Under the pieces are notes generated by a model. It was given only the letters and a program-made list of their open reading frames with translations. It was not told the origin of the DNA and did not search any database. This document shows, piece by piece, positions 19,173 through 26,456 of a stretch of 49,315 nucleotides of DNA. The position numbers were made by a program, and so were the translations under genes. The stretch spans positions 1-49,315 of the forward strand of contig CALUJN010000090.1 in the NCBI GenBank assembly GCA_944320985.1. Direction: 5' to 3'. Each line of letters begins with the position of its first letter. Within the stretch, counting starts at the first letter, position 1. The stretch comes from an uncultured Alistipes sp. (GTDB lineage: Bacteria > Bacteroidota > Bacteroidia > Bacteroidales > Rikenellaceae).

Positions 19173-22100
19173 ATGAACATCTCCGAACTCAGCATCCGGC
19201 GGCCCGTGCTGGCATCCGTGATGACGATCATCATCCTTCTGTTCGGCTTCATCGGGTACAGCGCCCTCGGCGTGCGTGAATACCCGAGCGTCGACAACCC
19301 GATCATCTCCGTGCAGTGCTCCTACCCGGGAGCCAATGCCGACGTGATCGAGAACCAGATCACCGAGCCCCTCGAACAGAACATCAACGGAATCCCGGGC
19401 ATCCGCTCGCTGTCGAGTACCAGCCAACAGGGACAGAGCCGCATCACCGTGGAGTTCGAGCTCTCGGTCGACCTCGAAACCGCAGCCAACGACGTGCGCG
19501 ACAAGGTATCACGCGCCCAGCGATACCTGCCGCGCGACTGCGACCCGCCCACCGTTTCGAAGGCCGATGCCGATGCCACGCCGATCCTGATGGTGACGAT
19601 CCAGAGCGACAAGCGCTCGCTGCTCGAACTGAGCGAGATCGCCGACCTGACGGTCAAGGAGCAGCTGCAGACGATCAGCGACGTGAGCGGCGTGCAGATC
19701 TGGGGCGAAAAACGATACTCGATGCGTCTGTGGCTCGACCCGGCGAAGATGGCCGGATACGGCATCACCCCTTCGGACATCAAGGAGGCCCTCGACCGCG
19801 AAAACGTCGAACTCCCTTCGGGCAGCATCGAGGGAAATACCACCGAGCTGACGATCCGTACGCTCGGACTCATGCACACCACGCAGGAGTTCAACGACCT
19901 GGTGATCCGTGAAGAGGATGACCGCATCATCCGCCTGAGCGACGTCGGGCGCGCCGAACTCGGCCCGCAGGACACGCGCAGCTACATGAAGATGAACGGC
20001 ATTCCGATGGTGGGTGTCGTCGTCGTGCCGCAGCCCGGCGCCAACCACATCGAGATTGCCGATGCCGTCTACGAGCGTATGGAGACGATGAAGAAGGATC
20101 TGCCGGACGACGTCATCACCTCCTACGGATTCGATAACACGCGCTTCATCCGCGCCTCGATCGACGAAGTGAAGCAGACTGTCTACGAGGCCTTCGTGCT
20201 GGTGATCATCATCATCTTCCTCTTCCTGAGAAACTGGCGCGTGACGCTCATCCCCTGCATCGTGATCCCCGTATCGCTCATCGGTACCTTCTTCATCATG
20301 TATGTCGCCGGCTTCTCGATCAACGTCCTCTCGATGCTGGCCGTGGTGCTGTCGGTCGGTCTGGTCGTCGACGACGCCATCGTGATGACCGAAAACATCT
20401 ACATCCGCATCGAACGCGGCATGTCACCCCGCGACGCCGGAATCGAAGGGGCCAAGGAGATCTTCTTCGCCGTGATCTCGACCTCCGTGACGCTCATCGC
20501 CGTCTTCTTCCCGATCGTCTTCATGGAGGGTACGACGGGACGGCTCTTCCGGGAGTTCAGCATGGTGATCTCCGGCGCCGTCGTCATCTCGACCTTCGCG
20601 GCGCTGACCATCACGCCGATGCTGGCCACGAAACTCCTCGTGCGACAGGAGCGCAAAAGCTGGTTCTACACCGTCACGGAGCCCTTCTTCGTCTGGCTCA
20701 ACCGATTCTACAGTTCGACGCTGGCATCCTTTCTGCGGCGCCGCTGGCTGGCGCTGCCCTTCGTGGCGCTGACGCTCGGCCTGATCGGCTGGCTGTGGAG
20801 CGCCATTCCGGAGGAAATGGCGCCGCTCGAGGACCGTTCGCAGATCACGATCTACACGCGCGGTTCGGAGGGTGCCACCTACGAATACATCCGCGACTAC
20901 ACCGAAGAGATCAACCTGCTGGTCGACTCGCTCGTTCCCGAGGCCGAATCGGTCATGGCCCGCGTCTCGAGCGGATCGGGATACGTCCGCCTCTCGCTCA
21001 CGGACATCGCAACACGCAAACGTTCGCAGATGGAGATCGCCGAAGAGGTATCGGCCGCCGTGCGCTCGAAGACCAAGGCACGGTCGTTCGTACAGCAGCA
21101 GAGCACTTTCGGCGGGCGCCGCGGCAACATGCCCGTACAATACGTATTGCAGGCCACGAGTCTCGAACGCCTTCAGGAGGTGCTGCCCGAGTTCATGCGC
21201 AAGGTCTACGAAAGCCCCGTCTTCCAGATGGCCGACGTCGACCTGAAGTTCAGCAAACCCGAGGTGCGCATCGAGGTCAACCGCGACAAGGCCAACCTGT
21301 TGGGCGTCTCGACGCGCAACATCGCCCAAACGCTCCAGTACGGATTGAGCGGGCAGCGCCTCGGCTACTTCTACATGAACGGCAAACAGTATGAGATTCT
21401 GGCCGAGATCAACCGCCAGCAACGCAACAAACCGGCCGACCTGAGGTCGATCTACGTGCGCAGCGACAAGGGTGAGATGATCCAGATGGACAACCTCATT
21501 TCACTGGTGGAGAATGTCGCACCGCCGAAACTCTACCACTACAACCGCTTCCTCTCGGCCACCGTCTCGGCGGGTCTGGCCAAGGGCAAGACCATCGGGC
21601 AGGGGCTCGACGAGATGGACCGCATTGCGGCCGAGACGCTCGGCGACGACTTCCGCACGGCACTGGCCGGCGATTCGAAGGAGTTCCGTGAGAGTTCGTC
21701 AAGTCTGATGTTCGCCTTCATCCTGGCCATTGCGCTCATCTATCTGATCCTCGCGGCGCAGTTCGAAAGCTTCAAGGACCCGCTGGTCATCATGCTTACC
21801 GTGCCGCTGGCCATTGCCGGAGCGCTGGTCTTCATGTGGAACACTGATCAGACGATGAACATCTTCAGCCAGATCGGCATCATCATGCTCATCGGTCTGG
21901 TAGCCAAAAACGGTATCCTGATCGTCGAGTTCGCCAACCAGAAACAGGAGGCCGGCATCGACAAGCTGCACGCCATCGAGGAGGCGGCACAGCAGCGTCT
22001 GCGACCGATTCTGATGACCAGCGCCTCGACCATTCTGGGCATGCTGCCGCTGGCCGTCGCCTCGGGCGAGGGCGCCGCCGGACGTGTCGCCATGGGTGTG

Positions 22101-22214
22101 GCCGTCGTGGGTGGCATGGTGGTCTCGACACTGCTGACGCTCTACATCGTCCCGGCCATCTACAGCTACGTCTCGACCGACCGGATCCGCAAATCGAAAA
22201 AGCAAAAGGCATGA
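19173..22214 (+). CDS. RND multidrug efflux transporter (AcrB/HAE1 family)
   Basis: Inner-membrane proton/drug antiporter of 1013 residues, the normal length. The N-terminus (ISELSIRRPVLASVMTIIILLFG) is typical. Two large periplasmic loops lie after helices 1 and 7. The helix-4 proton relay has the Asp pair in SVGLVVDDAIVMTENI (near residues 405), and the GLVAKNGILIVEFAN segment near residue 910 is the matching helix of the second half. It starts 12 bases after the adaptor gene and its stop overlaps the tolC-like start (ATGA), so the three are translated from one message. Substrate cannot be predicted. Confidence 0.95.
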   Translation: MNISELSIRRPVLASVMTIIILLFGFIGYSALGVREYPSVDNPIISVQCSYPGANADVIENQITEPLEQNINGIPGIRSLSSTSQQGQSRITVEFELSVDLETAANDVRDKVSRAQRYLPRDCDPPTVSKADADATPILMVTIQSDKRSLLELSEIADLTVKEQLQTISDVSGVQIWGEKRYSMRLWLDPAKMAGYGITPSDIKEALDRENVELPSGSIEGNTTELTIRTLGLMHTTQEFNDLVIREEDDRIIRLSDVGRAELGPQDTRSYMKMNGIPMVGVVVVPQPGANHIEIADAVYERMETMKKDLPDDVITSYGFDNTRFIRASIDEVKQTVYEAFVLVIIIIFLFLRNWRVTLIPCIVIPVSLIGTFFIMYVAGFSINVLSMLAVVLSVGLVVDDAIVMTENIYIRIERGMSPRDAGIEGAKEIFFAVISTSVTLIAVFFPIVFMEGTTGRLFREFSMVISGAVVISTFAALTITPMLATKLLVRQERKSWFYTVTEPFFVWLNRFYSSTLASFLRRRWLALPFVALTLGLIGWLWSAIPEEMAPLEDRSQITIYTRGSEGATYEYIRDYTEEINLLVDSLVPEAESVMARVSSGSGYVRLSLTDIATRKRSQMEIAEEVSAAVRSKTKARSFVQQQSTFGGRRGNMPVQYVLQATSLERLQEVLPEFMRKVYESPVFQMADVDLKFSKPEVRIEVNRDKANLLGVSTRNIAQTLQYGLSGQRLGYFYMNGKQYEILAEINRQQRNKPADLRSIYVRSDKGEMIQMDNLISLVENVAPPKLYHYNRFLSATVSAGLAKGKTIGQGLDEMDRIAAETLGDDFRTALAGDSKEFRESSSSLMFAFILAIALIYLILAAQFESFKDPLVIMLTVPLAIAGALVFMWNTDQTMNIFSQIGIIMLIGLVAKNGILIVEFANQKQEAGIDKLHAIEEAAQQRLRPILMTSASTILGMLPLAVASGEGAAGRVAMGVAVVGGMVVSTLLTLYIVPAIYSYVSTDRIRKSKKQKA

Positions 22215-23575
22215 AACGCATCCTTCTGACCATAGGAGTATTGGGTGTCTGGGTCTGCGCAATGGCCCAGGGACATCCGGCCACGAGTTCCGATTCGGCT
22301 CCGGACTTTCCCGAGAGCGAACCGCTGACGCTGCGCCGCTGTCTGGAGATCGGGCTGGAGCGCAACTACGACGTGCGCATCGTCCGCAACGACGAGCGCA
22401 TCAGCGACAACAACGCCACGGCGGCCAACGCCGGCATGCTGCCCACGGTGGATCTCCAGGCCGGCTATGCCGGGACGTTCGACAACAGCCGCCGCACAAC
22501 CCTCCGCGCCGGAGGCTCCGAGAGCGAAAGCAGCGTCTACGACCAGTCGGCCGATGTCGGCGTGGCGGTCAACTGGACGCTCTTCGACGGGTTCCGCATC
22601 CGCACCGAGTACAGGAAACTCCGCGAGCTGCAGCAGCGCGGTGCCCTCAACACGCGCCTGACGATCGAGGACTTCGTGGCGACCTTCACCGCCGAATACT
22701 ACAACTTCGTGCAGCAGACGCTGCGCCTGGCCAACTTCCGCTACGCCATGGACCTCTCGCGCGAGCGCATGCGCATCGCCGAGGAGTGGTACCGCGTGGG
22801 AAGCTCGGCGCGTCTGGAGATCCTTCAGGCCCGTGTGGACTTCAATGCCGACAGTTCGCAGTACATGTCGCAGATCGAGCTGGTGACCGCCTCGAGGATC
22901 CGCATCAACGAACTGCTGGCCCACCCCGATCTGGGACGCGAATTCGTCGTCCACGATACGCTGATCGTCATCAACGACCGCCTGCGCTGGGACGACCTCG
23001 TCGGCAAGACCTGCGAGACGAATGCCGAGCTGCTGATCGCCGACCGCGACAATGCCATCTCGGAGCTGGATCTGAAGAGCATCCGCTCGCGTAACTACCC
23101 CTACGTGCGCCTCTCGACCGGATACGGATACAACTACAACCGCTACGGGAGCGGCACGAACCTCGCACGCGGGACGCTGGGGCTGAACGCCGGGGTGCAG
23201 GTGGGGTTCACGCTCTTCGACGGCAACCGCCGCCGCGAGCAGCGCAACGCCCGGATCACGGTCGAGAACACGCAGCTCACGCGTCAGCGCCTCGAGCAGT
23301 CGATCCCGGCCGACCTGTCGAATCTCTGGCAGGCCTACCGCAACAACCTCGAGGTCATCCAGCTCGAAAAGGAGAACCTCATCGCCGCGCGCGAGAACTA
23401 CCGCATCGCCATGCTGCGCTACCAGAAGGGCGATCTCTCGGGCATCGAGGTACGCGAGGCCCAGAAGAGCCTGCTCGACGCCGAGGAGCGCATCCTCACG
23501 GCGCAGTACAACACGAAGCTCTGCGAGATCTCGCTCCAGCAGATCAGCGGGAACGTATTGGTCTATCTGGAATAA
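22211..23575 (+). CDS. TolC family outer-membrane efflux protein
   Basis: Outer-membrane channel component of 454 residues with signal peptide (1-20, CAMAQ cut). The two-fold repeated TolC architecture is recognisable: ETLTL-type start (EPLTLRRCLEIGLERNYDVRI), long amphipathic helices, a strand segment (TVDLQAGYAGTF), and the second repeat with YPYVRLSTGYGYNYNRYG and GVQVGFTLFDGNRRREQRNAR. The four-base ATGA overlap with the pump gene indicates translational coupling. Last gene of the operon, followed by a terminator. Confidence 0.93.
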   Translation: MKRILLTIGVLGVWVCAMAQGHPATSSDSAPDFPESEPLTLRRCLEIGLERNYDVRIVRNDERISDNNATAANAGMLPTVDLQAGYAGTFDNSRRTTLRAGGSESESSVYDQSADVGVAVNWTLFDGFRIRTEYRKLRELQQRGALNTRLTIEDFVATFTAEYYNFVQQTLRLANFRYAMDLSRERMRIAEEWYRVGSSARLEILQARVDFNADSSQYMSQIELVTASRIRINELLAHPDLGREFVVHDTLIVINDRLRWDDLVGKTCETNAELLIADRDNAISELDLKSIRSRNYPYVRLSTGYGYNYNRYGSGTNLARGTLGLNAGVQVGFTLFDGNRRREQRNARITVENTQLTRQRLEQSIPADLSNLWQAYRNNLEVIQLEKENLIAARENYRIAMLRYQKGDLSGIEVREAQKSLLDAEERILTAQYNTKLCEISLQQISGNVLVYLE

Positions 23576-23623
23576 AAGACGGTACGGAATTCCGGTTGCC
23601 AACCTCACGCTCTGCACCTTCCG

Positions 23624-23653
23624 CCCCCGATTTCCAGCGATCGGGGCAGTTTT
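23624..23653 (+). terminator. Terminator of the RND operon
   Basis: Hairpin CCCCGAT / ATCGGGG with a short loop followed by AGTTTTCT, about 50 bases after the TolC stop and directly before the repeat array. Confidence 0.7.
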
Positions 23654-23660
23654 CTGTGTC

Positions 23661-23985
23661 GGTCCGATCCTCGTCGCAGTCAGCCTGCACCCTGCCGTCG
23701 GCGCGGGATTCTGCGACCGGTTCCGTTCCTTGCATCGGTCCGATCTACGTCGCAGTCAGCCTGCACCCTGCCGTTGGCCCGGTATTCTGCGACCGGTTCA
23801 GTTCCTTGCACCGGTCCGATCTACGTCGCAGTCAGTCTGCGCCCTGCTGTCGGCCCGGTATTCTGCGACCGATTCTGTTCCTTGTGTCGGTCCCATCCAC
23901 GTCGCAGTCAGCCTGCACCCTGCCGTCGGCGCGGGATTCTGCGATCGGTTCTGTTCCTTGTGTCGGTCCGATCCCCATCGGTTGG
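23661..23985. repeat. 76-bp tandem repeat, four full copies and a partial fifth
   Basis: Units begin at 23661, 23737, 23813 and 23889 with exact 76-base spacing, and a partial unit starts at 23965. Each unit starts GGTCCGATC (GGTCCCATC in copy 4), contains GTCGCAGTCAG and TCTGCGAC and ends in CCGTTCCTTG-like sequence. Because 76 is not a multiple of three, the same words fall in all three frames, so the repeat is not coding. GTCGCAG and CTGCGAC within each unit are complementary (perfect in three of four copies), so each unit can fold as a hairpin. The rest of 23576-24135 holds no gene; it includes the trx promoter. Confidence 0.9.
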
Positions 23986-24057
23986 TCCTCTCTTACCGCG
24001 CCGAGCTCCCTTTCCTGAGAAAAATTTCATGCCTTCGAAAATATTTTCCATTGGAAA

Positions 24058-24089
24058 TTTGTTTTATCGGAAAATAAATACCATCTTTG
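24058..24089 (+). promoter_or_regulatory. Promoter of the thioredoxin-ferredoxin-MarR operon
   Basis: TTTG at 24058-24061, 20 bases, CATCTTTG at 24082-24089 (one mismatch to TAnnTTTG), 46 bases upstream of the first ATG. Confidence 0.65.
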
Positions 24090-24135
24090 CATCGTTCTTG
24101 ATACGAAGATGAATAATGACACATAAAAGAGACCA

Positions 24136-24600
24136 ATGAAAAAGCTGCTGCTGGGTATCGCCGCCCTCACGCTTTTCACAAGCGGATGTGGCGCCCAAAA
24201 CAACCAAAAAAGAGAAAACACGAAAACACAAAAAGAGATGAACACGATTGCACTGACCAAAGCCGACTTTCTGAAGAAGGTCGCCGATTACGAAAAGAAT
24301 CCTACGGAATGGAAATACCTGGGCGACAAACCGGCCCTGATCGATTTCTACGCCTCGTGGTGTGGTCCCTGCAAGGCCCTGGCTCCGGTACTCGAGGAGC
24401 TGGCCGCCGAATACGGCGATCAGATCTACATCTACAAGATCGACACCGAGGCCGAGCAGGAACTGGCCGCCGCCTTCGGGATCCGGTCGATTCCGACACT
24501 GCTCTTCGTTCCGATGGAGGGCCAGCCCCGAATGGCACAGGGGGCTCTGCCCAAAGCTACGCTCAAGAAGGCCATTGACGAAATTATGCTCACAAAATAG
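24136..24600 (+). CDS. Thioredoxin-fold lipoprotein
   Basis: Protein of 154 residues. A lipoprotein signal ends in FTSGC (Cys18), followed by a short Asn/Lys/Glu/Thr-rich linker and a classical thioredoxin domain (about 38-154) with the active site WCGPC at 75-79 and the cis-Pro loop IRSIPTLLF. It probably sits in the periplasm attached to a membrane and reduces or isomerises disulfides. An internal ATG at codon 36 (MNTIALTKADF) could start a cytoplasmic form without signal; nothing proves it is used. First gene of an operon with a ferredoxin and a MarR regulator. Confidence 0.92.
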   Translation: MKKLLLGIAALTLFTSGCGAQNNQKRENTKTQKEMNTIALTKADFLKKVADYEKNPTEWKYLGDKPALIDFYASWCGPCKALAPVLEELAAEYGDQIYIYKIDTEAEQELAAAFGIRSIPTLLFVPMEGQPRMAQGALPKATLKKAIDEIMLTK

Positions 24601-24606
24601 AGAGCC

Positions 24607-24801
24607 ATGGCATACACCGTCGATGCGCGGCTCTGTCCGCAAAACCACCGCTGCCCGCTGCTTGCAATCTGCCCCGTAGAGGCCATCTCACAAGAGGGTT
24701 TCTCGCTGCCGGCGATTGATCCCGAACGCTGCATCGAATGCGGTCAATGCATGCGTCACTGCGGAAAACATGCCGTCCATAAAGTCGAGCACGATGGATA
24801 A
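24607..24801 (+). CDS. Small ferredoxin-like 4Fe-4S protein with an atypical first cluster motif
   Basis: Protein of 64 residues with seven Cys. The second motif is canonical in spacing, C42-x2-C45-x2-C48-x3-C52. The first is unusual: C10-x5-C16-x5-C22-P instead of CxxCxxCxxxCP. By the bacterial ferredoxin wiring rule, C42, C45, C48 and C22 can hold one [4Fe-4S] cluster, while the other site keeps only C10, C16 and C52. It lies 6 bases after the thioredoxin gene and its end overlaps the MarR start by 8 bases. Cytoplasmic electron carrier or redox sensor is the likely role; no signal peptide is present. Confidence 0.85.
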   Translation: MAYTVDARLCPQNHRCPLLAICPVEAISQEGFSLPAIDPERCIECGQCMRHCGKHAVHKVEHDG

Positions 24802-25150
24802 ACTCTGTCGTATTCGCGATCTGCAACGGGCCGTGATGCGTTTCGAAGCGACATTCGAGGCGCATTACGGCATCTCGTTGAACGAGGGAATGACCCTCTG
24901 CACGCTCTCCAAGGTAGAGCGAATGTGTCCGGGCGAGTTGGGCGAAGCCCTCGGGCTGACCCCCTCGAACATGTCGAAGGTCCTCCGTACGGCCGAATCG
25001 AAAGGGCTGGTTGCACGTGAAATGTGCTGCAAGGACCGGCGTCAGATCTACTACTCCATCACGCCGCAGGGAGGCCGGTTGCTCGGATCGCTGGACTGCA
25101 ACGCCCTGGAGCTGCCCGCTCCGCTGCGCGAATGGATCGAGGCCGAATAG
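24794..25150 (+). CDS. Cys-rich MarR family transcriptional regulator
   Basis: Winged-helix regulator of 118 residues. The MarR/winged-helix core is seen in MTLCTLSKVERMCPGELGEALG, recognition helix LTPSNMSKVLRTAESKGLV and wing KDRRQIYYSITPQGGRLL. Six Cys (5, 36, 45, 78, 79, 102) is high for 118 residues; 78-79 form a pair at the base of the wing and 45 precedes the recognition unit. The ATG at 24794 overlaps the ferredoxin gene by 8 bases, so the two are coupled. Operon with a thioredoxin and a ferredoxin suggests redox or electrophile sensing, which is inference. It is short compared with typical MarR (about 140), lacking part of the C-terminal dimer helix. Confidence 0.82.
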   Translation: MDKLCRIRDLQRAVMRFEATFEAHYGISLNEGMTLCTLSKVERMCPGELGEALGLTPSNMSKVLRTAESKGLVAREMCCKDRRQIYYSITPQGGRLLGSLDCNALELPAPLREWIEAE

Positions 25151-25171
25151 CTCACCCCCAGTCTAAAAAGA

Positions 25172-25192
25172 AACGGCCTCCGTGAGGCCGTT
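25172..25192. terminator. Hairpin after the MarR gene (bidirectional terminator)
   Basis: AACGGCCT / AGGCCGTT hairpin 22 bases after the MarR stop. On the reverse strand it is followed by TTTCTTTTT, so it is best placed to end leftward transcription from the FadR-type gene. Confidence 0.7.
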
Positions 25193-25252
25193 CGAACCGA
25201 GCAGACAGAATTGGCTCTATCAACCAATTCCCGTGCTACCCCTACTATCATG

Positions 25253-25284
25253 GATTACGAAGAGAACCTTCGTAATCTTTTTTT
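25253..25284 (+). terminator. Strong rho-independent terminator
   Basis: Perfect 10-base-pair stem GATTACGAAG / CTTCGTAATC with a five-base loop followed by TTTTTTT. Works on the plus strand only. It ends whatever rightward transcript reaches it from the MarR gene. Between it and the FadR-type gene end at 25406 nothing else is seen. Confidence 0.88.
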
Positions 25285-25405
25285 ATGTCCTCAAAAGAGT
25301 AAAATTCCGCTTCTGCTTCCAGAAACGGCACACGCCCCCCAGCAAAGTTCCGGTTGTCTTCGTCGGGTTCCATCGAATTCCGAAAGACTGGTCCCGATCT
25401 TTCGG

Positions 25406-26110
25406 CTATTCAAGAAAATGGTTCTGGTCGTTGTTCGTGGCAGCGAATTCCCGCAGCGACTTCAAATGCCGGCGCAGCATCGCGGCAGCTTCCTCCTCAT
25501 CCTGCTCCCGTACACAGCGCAACAACTCGCGGTGTTCGGCAAAAACCTCCTCGGAAGGAACCGTGCAAACCCGGTAACGCTGGTAATAACGCAAGACGTC
25601 GGGCGTGATCACAAGCAGCAGCGAGGCAATCACGGGATTGTGTGCCCCACGGGCCAGCGCCTGGTGGTATGCGAAATCCTTCGAGACGCGCTCGTCGGTA
25701 TAGAACTTCTCCTCACACTCCTTCAGAGCCTGCTCGATCGCCGCCAGATCCTCCTCCGTACGGTTGCGGGCACAGAGTTTCACCGCCTCCACCTCGAGTA
25801 ATTCCCGTACGTAGACCAACGACGCAAAATCGTATTGTTCGATCTGCAGGGCATCGGTAATCATTCGTTCCAGCACCTGCATCTTCTCCTGTGCCACGAC
25901 CGTACCGCTCTGCGGGAAGGTCTGCACTATGCCGTAAAACTCGAGTTTCTGCAACGCGGCCCGCACATGGGCACGACCTACTCCGAGCTGTTCGGCCAGA
26001 CGCCGCTCAGCCGGAAGGCGGCCTCCCGGCTGGAGACGTCCCGAATAGAGCTCCTCCTTGATGTATTTGAGGACCGTTTCAACCTGTTTGATATTGGGCG
26101 AATAGTTCAT
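25406..26110 (-). CDS. FadR/GntR family transcriptional regulator
   Basis: Regulator of 234 residues. The N-terminal GntR winged helix (about 8-75) shows the hallmark LPAERRLAEQLGVGRAHVRAALQKLEFYGIVQ. The C-terminal helical FCD effector domain (about 85-225) has a metal- or ligand-site pattern, with Asp145 and His149 in KDFAYHQALA and a further His near 192 (FAEHRELL). FCD regulators sense carboxylic acids and their derivatives. The gene is divergent from the iorAB operon across 346 bases, so it most likely controls that operon in response to an aryl- or oxo-acid; effector and sign are inferred. Confidence 0.9.
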   Translation of the reverse strand: MNYSPNIKQVETVLKYIKEELYSGRLQPGGRLPAERRLAEQLGVGRAHVRAALQKLEFYGIVQTFPQSGTVVAQEKMQVLERMITDALQIEQYDFASLVYVRELLEVEAVKLCARNRTEEDLAAIEQALKECEEKFYTDERVSKDFAYHQALARGAHNPVIASLLLVITPDVLRYYQRYRVCTVPSEEVFAEHRELLRCVREQDEEEAAAMLRRHLKSLREFAATNNDQNHFLE

Positions 26111-26163
26111 GCGCAGTCAAAATGGGAATTACGCTGCAAAGGTCGAAAAAAAACCAATCAAAC

Positions 26164-26171
26164 CAAAATTA
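26164..26171 (-). promoter_or_regulatory. -7 promoter element of the FadR-type gene
   Basis: Reverse strand TAATTTTG matches TAnnTTTG, 54 bases upstream of the regulator ATG. Confidence 0.5.
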
Positions 26172-26250
26172 TCCGCGCCTCATTTCTTGCAGAAACGCGA
26201 TAAATGGCGCATCGATACAAGAATCGTATCCGGAAGGTTTCAAGCCTCGC

Positions 26251-26269
26251 TGGAGAGGGGCTCTCTCCA
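26251..26269. repeat. Perfect hairpin in the fadR-iorA intergenic region
   Basis: TGGAGAG-GGGCT-CTCTCCA, 7 base pairs with a five-base loop. The 346-base gap (26111-26456) also holds the two promoters and an AT-rich stretch from about 26285 onward; no gene is seen in it. Confidence 0.45.
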
Positions 26270-26392
26270 CCCTGCGAAGAGGAAACATAAAAAATGCAGA
26301 GATTCTTCATTTTACATATTTGAACAAAATCGATCAATTTGAGAAATATTTTCACATATAAAGGCGACATGTATAATAATTTAATTTGAAAA

Positions 26393-26423
26393 CTTGCCTT
26401 TTTGCTGAAAATTTGTAACTTTG
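26393..26423 (+). promoter_or_regulatory. Promoter of the iorAB operon
   Basis: CTTG at 26393-26396 (one mismatch), 19 bases, TAACTTTG at 26416-26423 (full match to TAnnTTTG), 33 bases upstream of iorA. Preceded by an AT-rich region. Confidence 0.78.
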
Positions 26424-26456
26424 TAAAAAACCAGAAAAACCAACTGACCGCAAGTT

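Larger units (their letters stand above)
25165..25284 (+). ncRNA. Candidate structured RNA (three hairpins, last one a terminator)
   Basis: Three clean hairpins in 120 bases on the plus strand: 25172-25192, 25208-25230 (GAATTGG / CCAATTC, nine-base loop) and 25253-25277. The last is an intrinsic terminator. The stretch could be the 3' end of the trx-fd-marR message or an independent small RNA. No promoter for an independent transcript was found, so this is low confidence. Confidence 0.3.

Noticed and set aside
23661-23985. CRISPR array
   Set aside because: The whole 76-base unit is repeated with no unique spacers, and no cas gene is nearby.
23596-24112. Three overlapping plus-strand frames across the 76-bp repeats
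   Set aside because: They translate the same repeat words in three frames because the unit is not a multiple of three; no start context and no protein-like sequence.
25181-25256. tRNA-like gene on the minus strand
   Set aside because: It shows a T-loop-like GTTCGAAC, a GGTAGCAC D-loop-like word and partly matching ends (TCCATGA with TCACGGA), but the T-stem does not pair, the middle stem has a nine-base loop and there is no CCA-compatible end. Not a functional tRNA by eye; tRNAscan-SE would decide.
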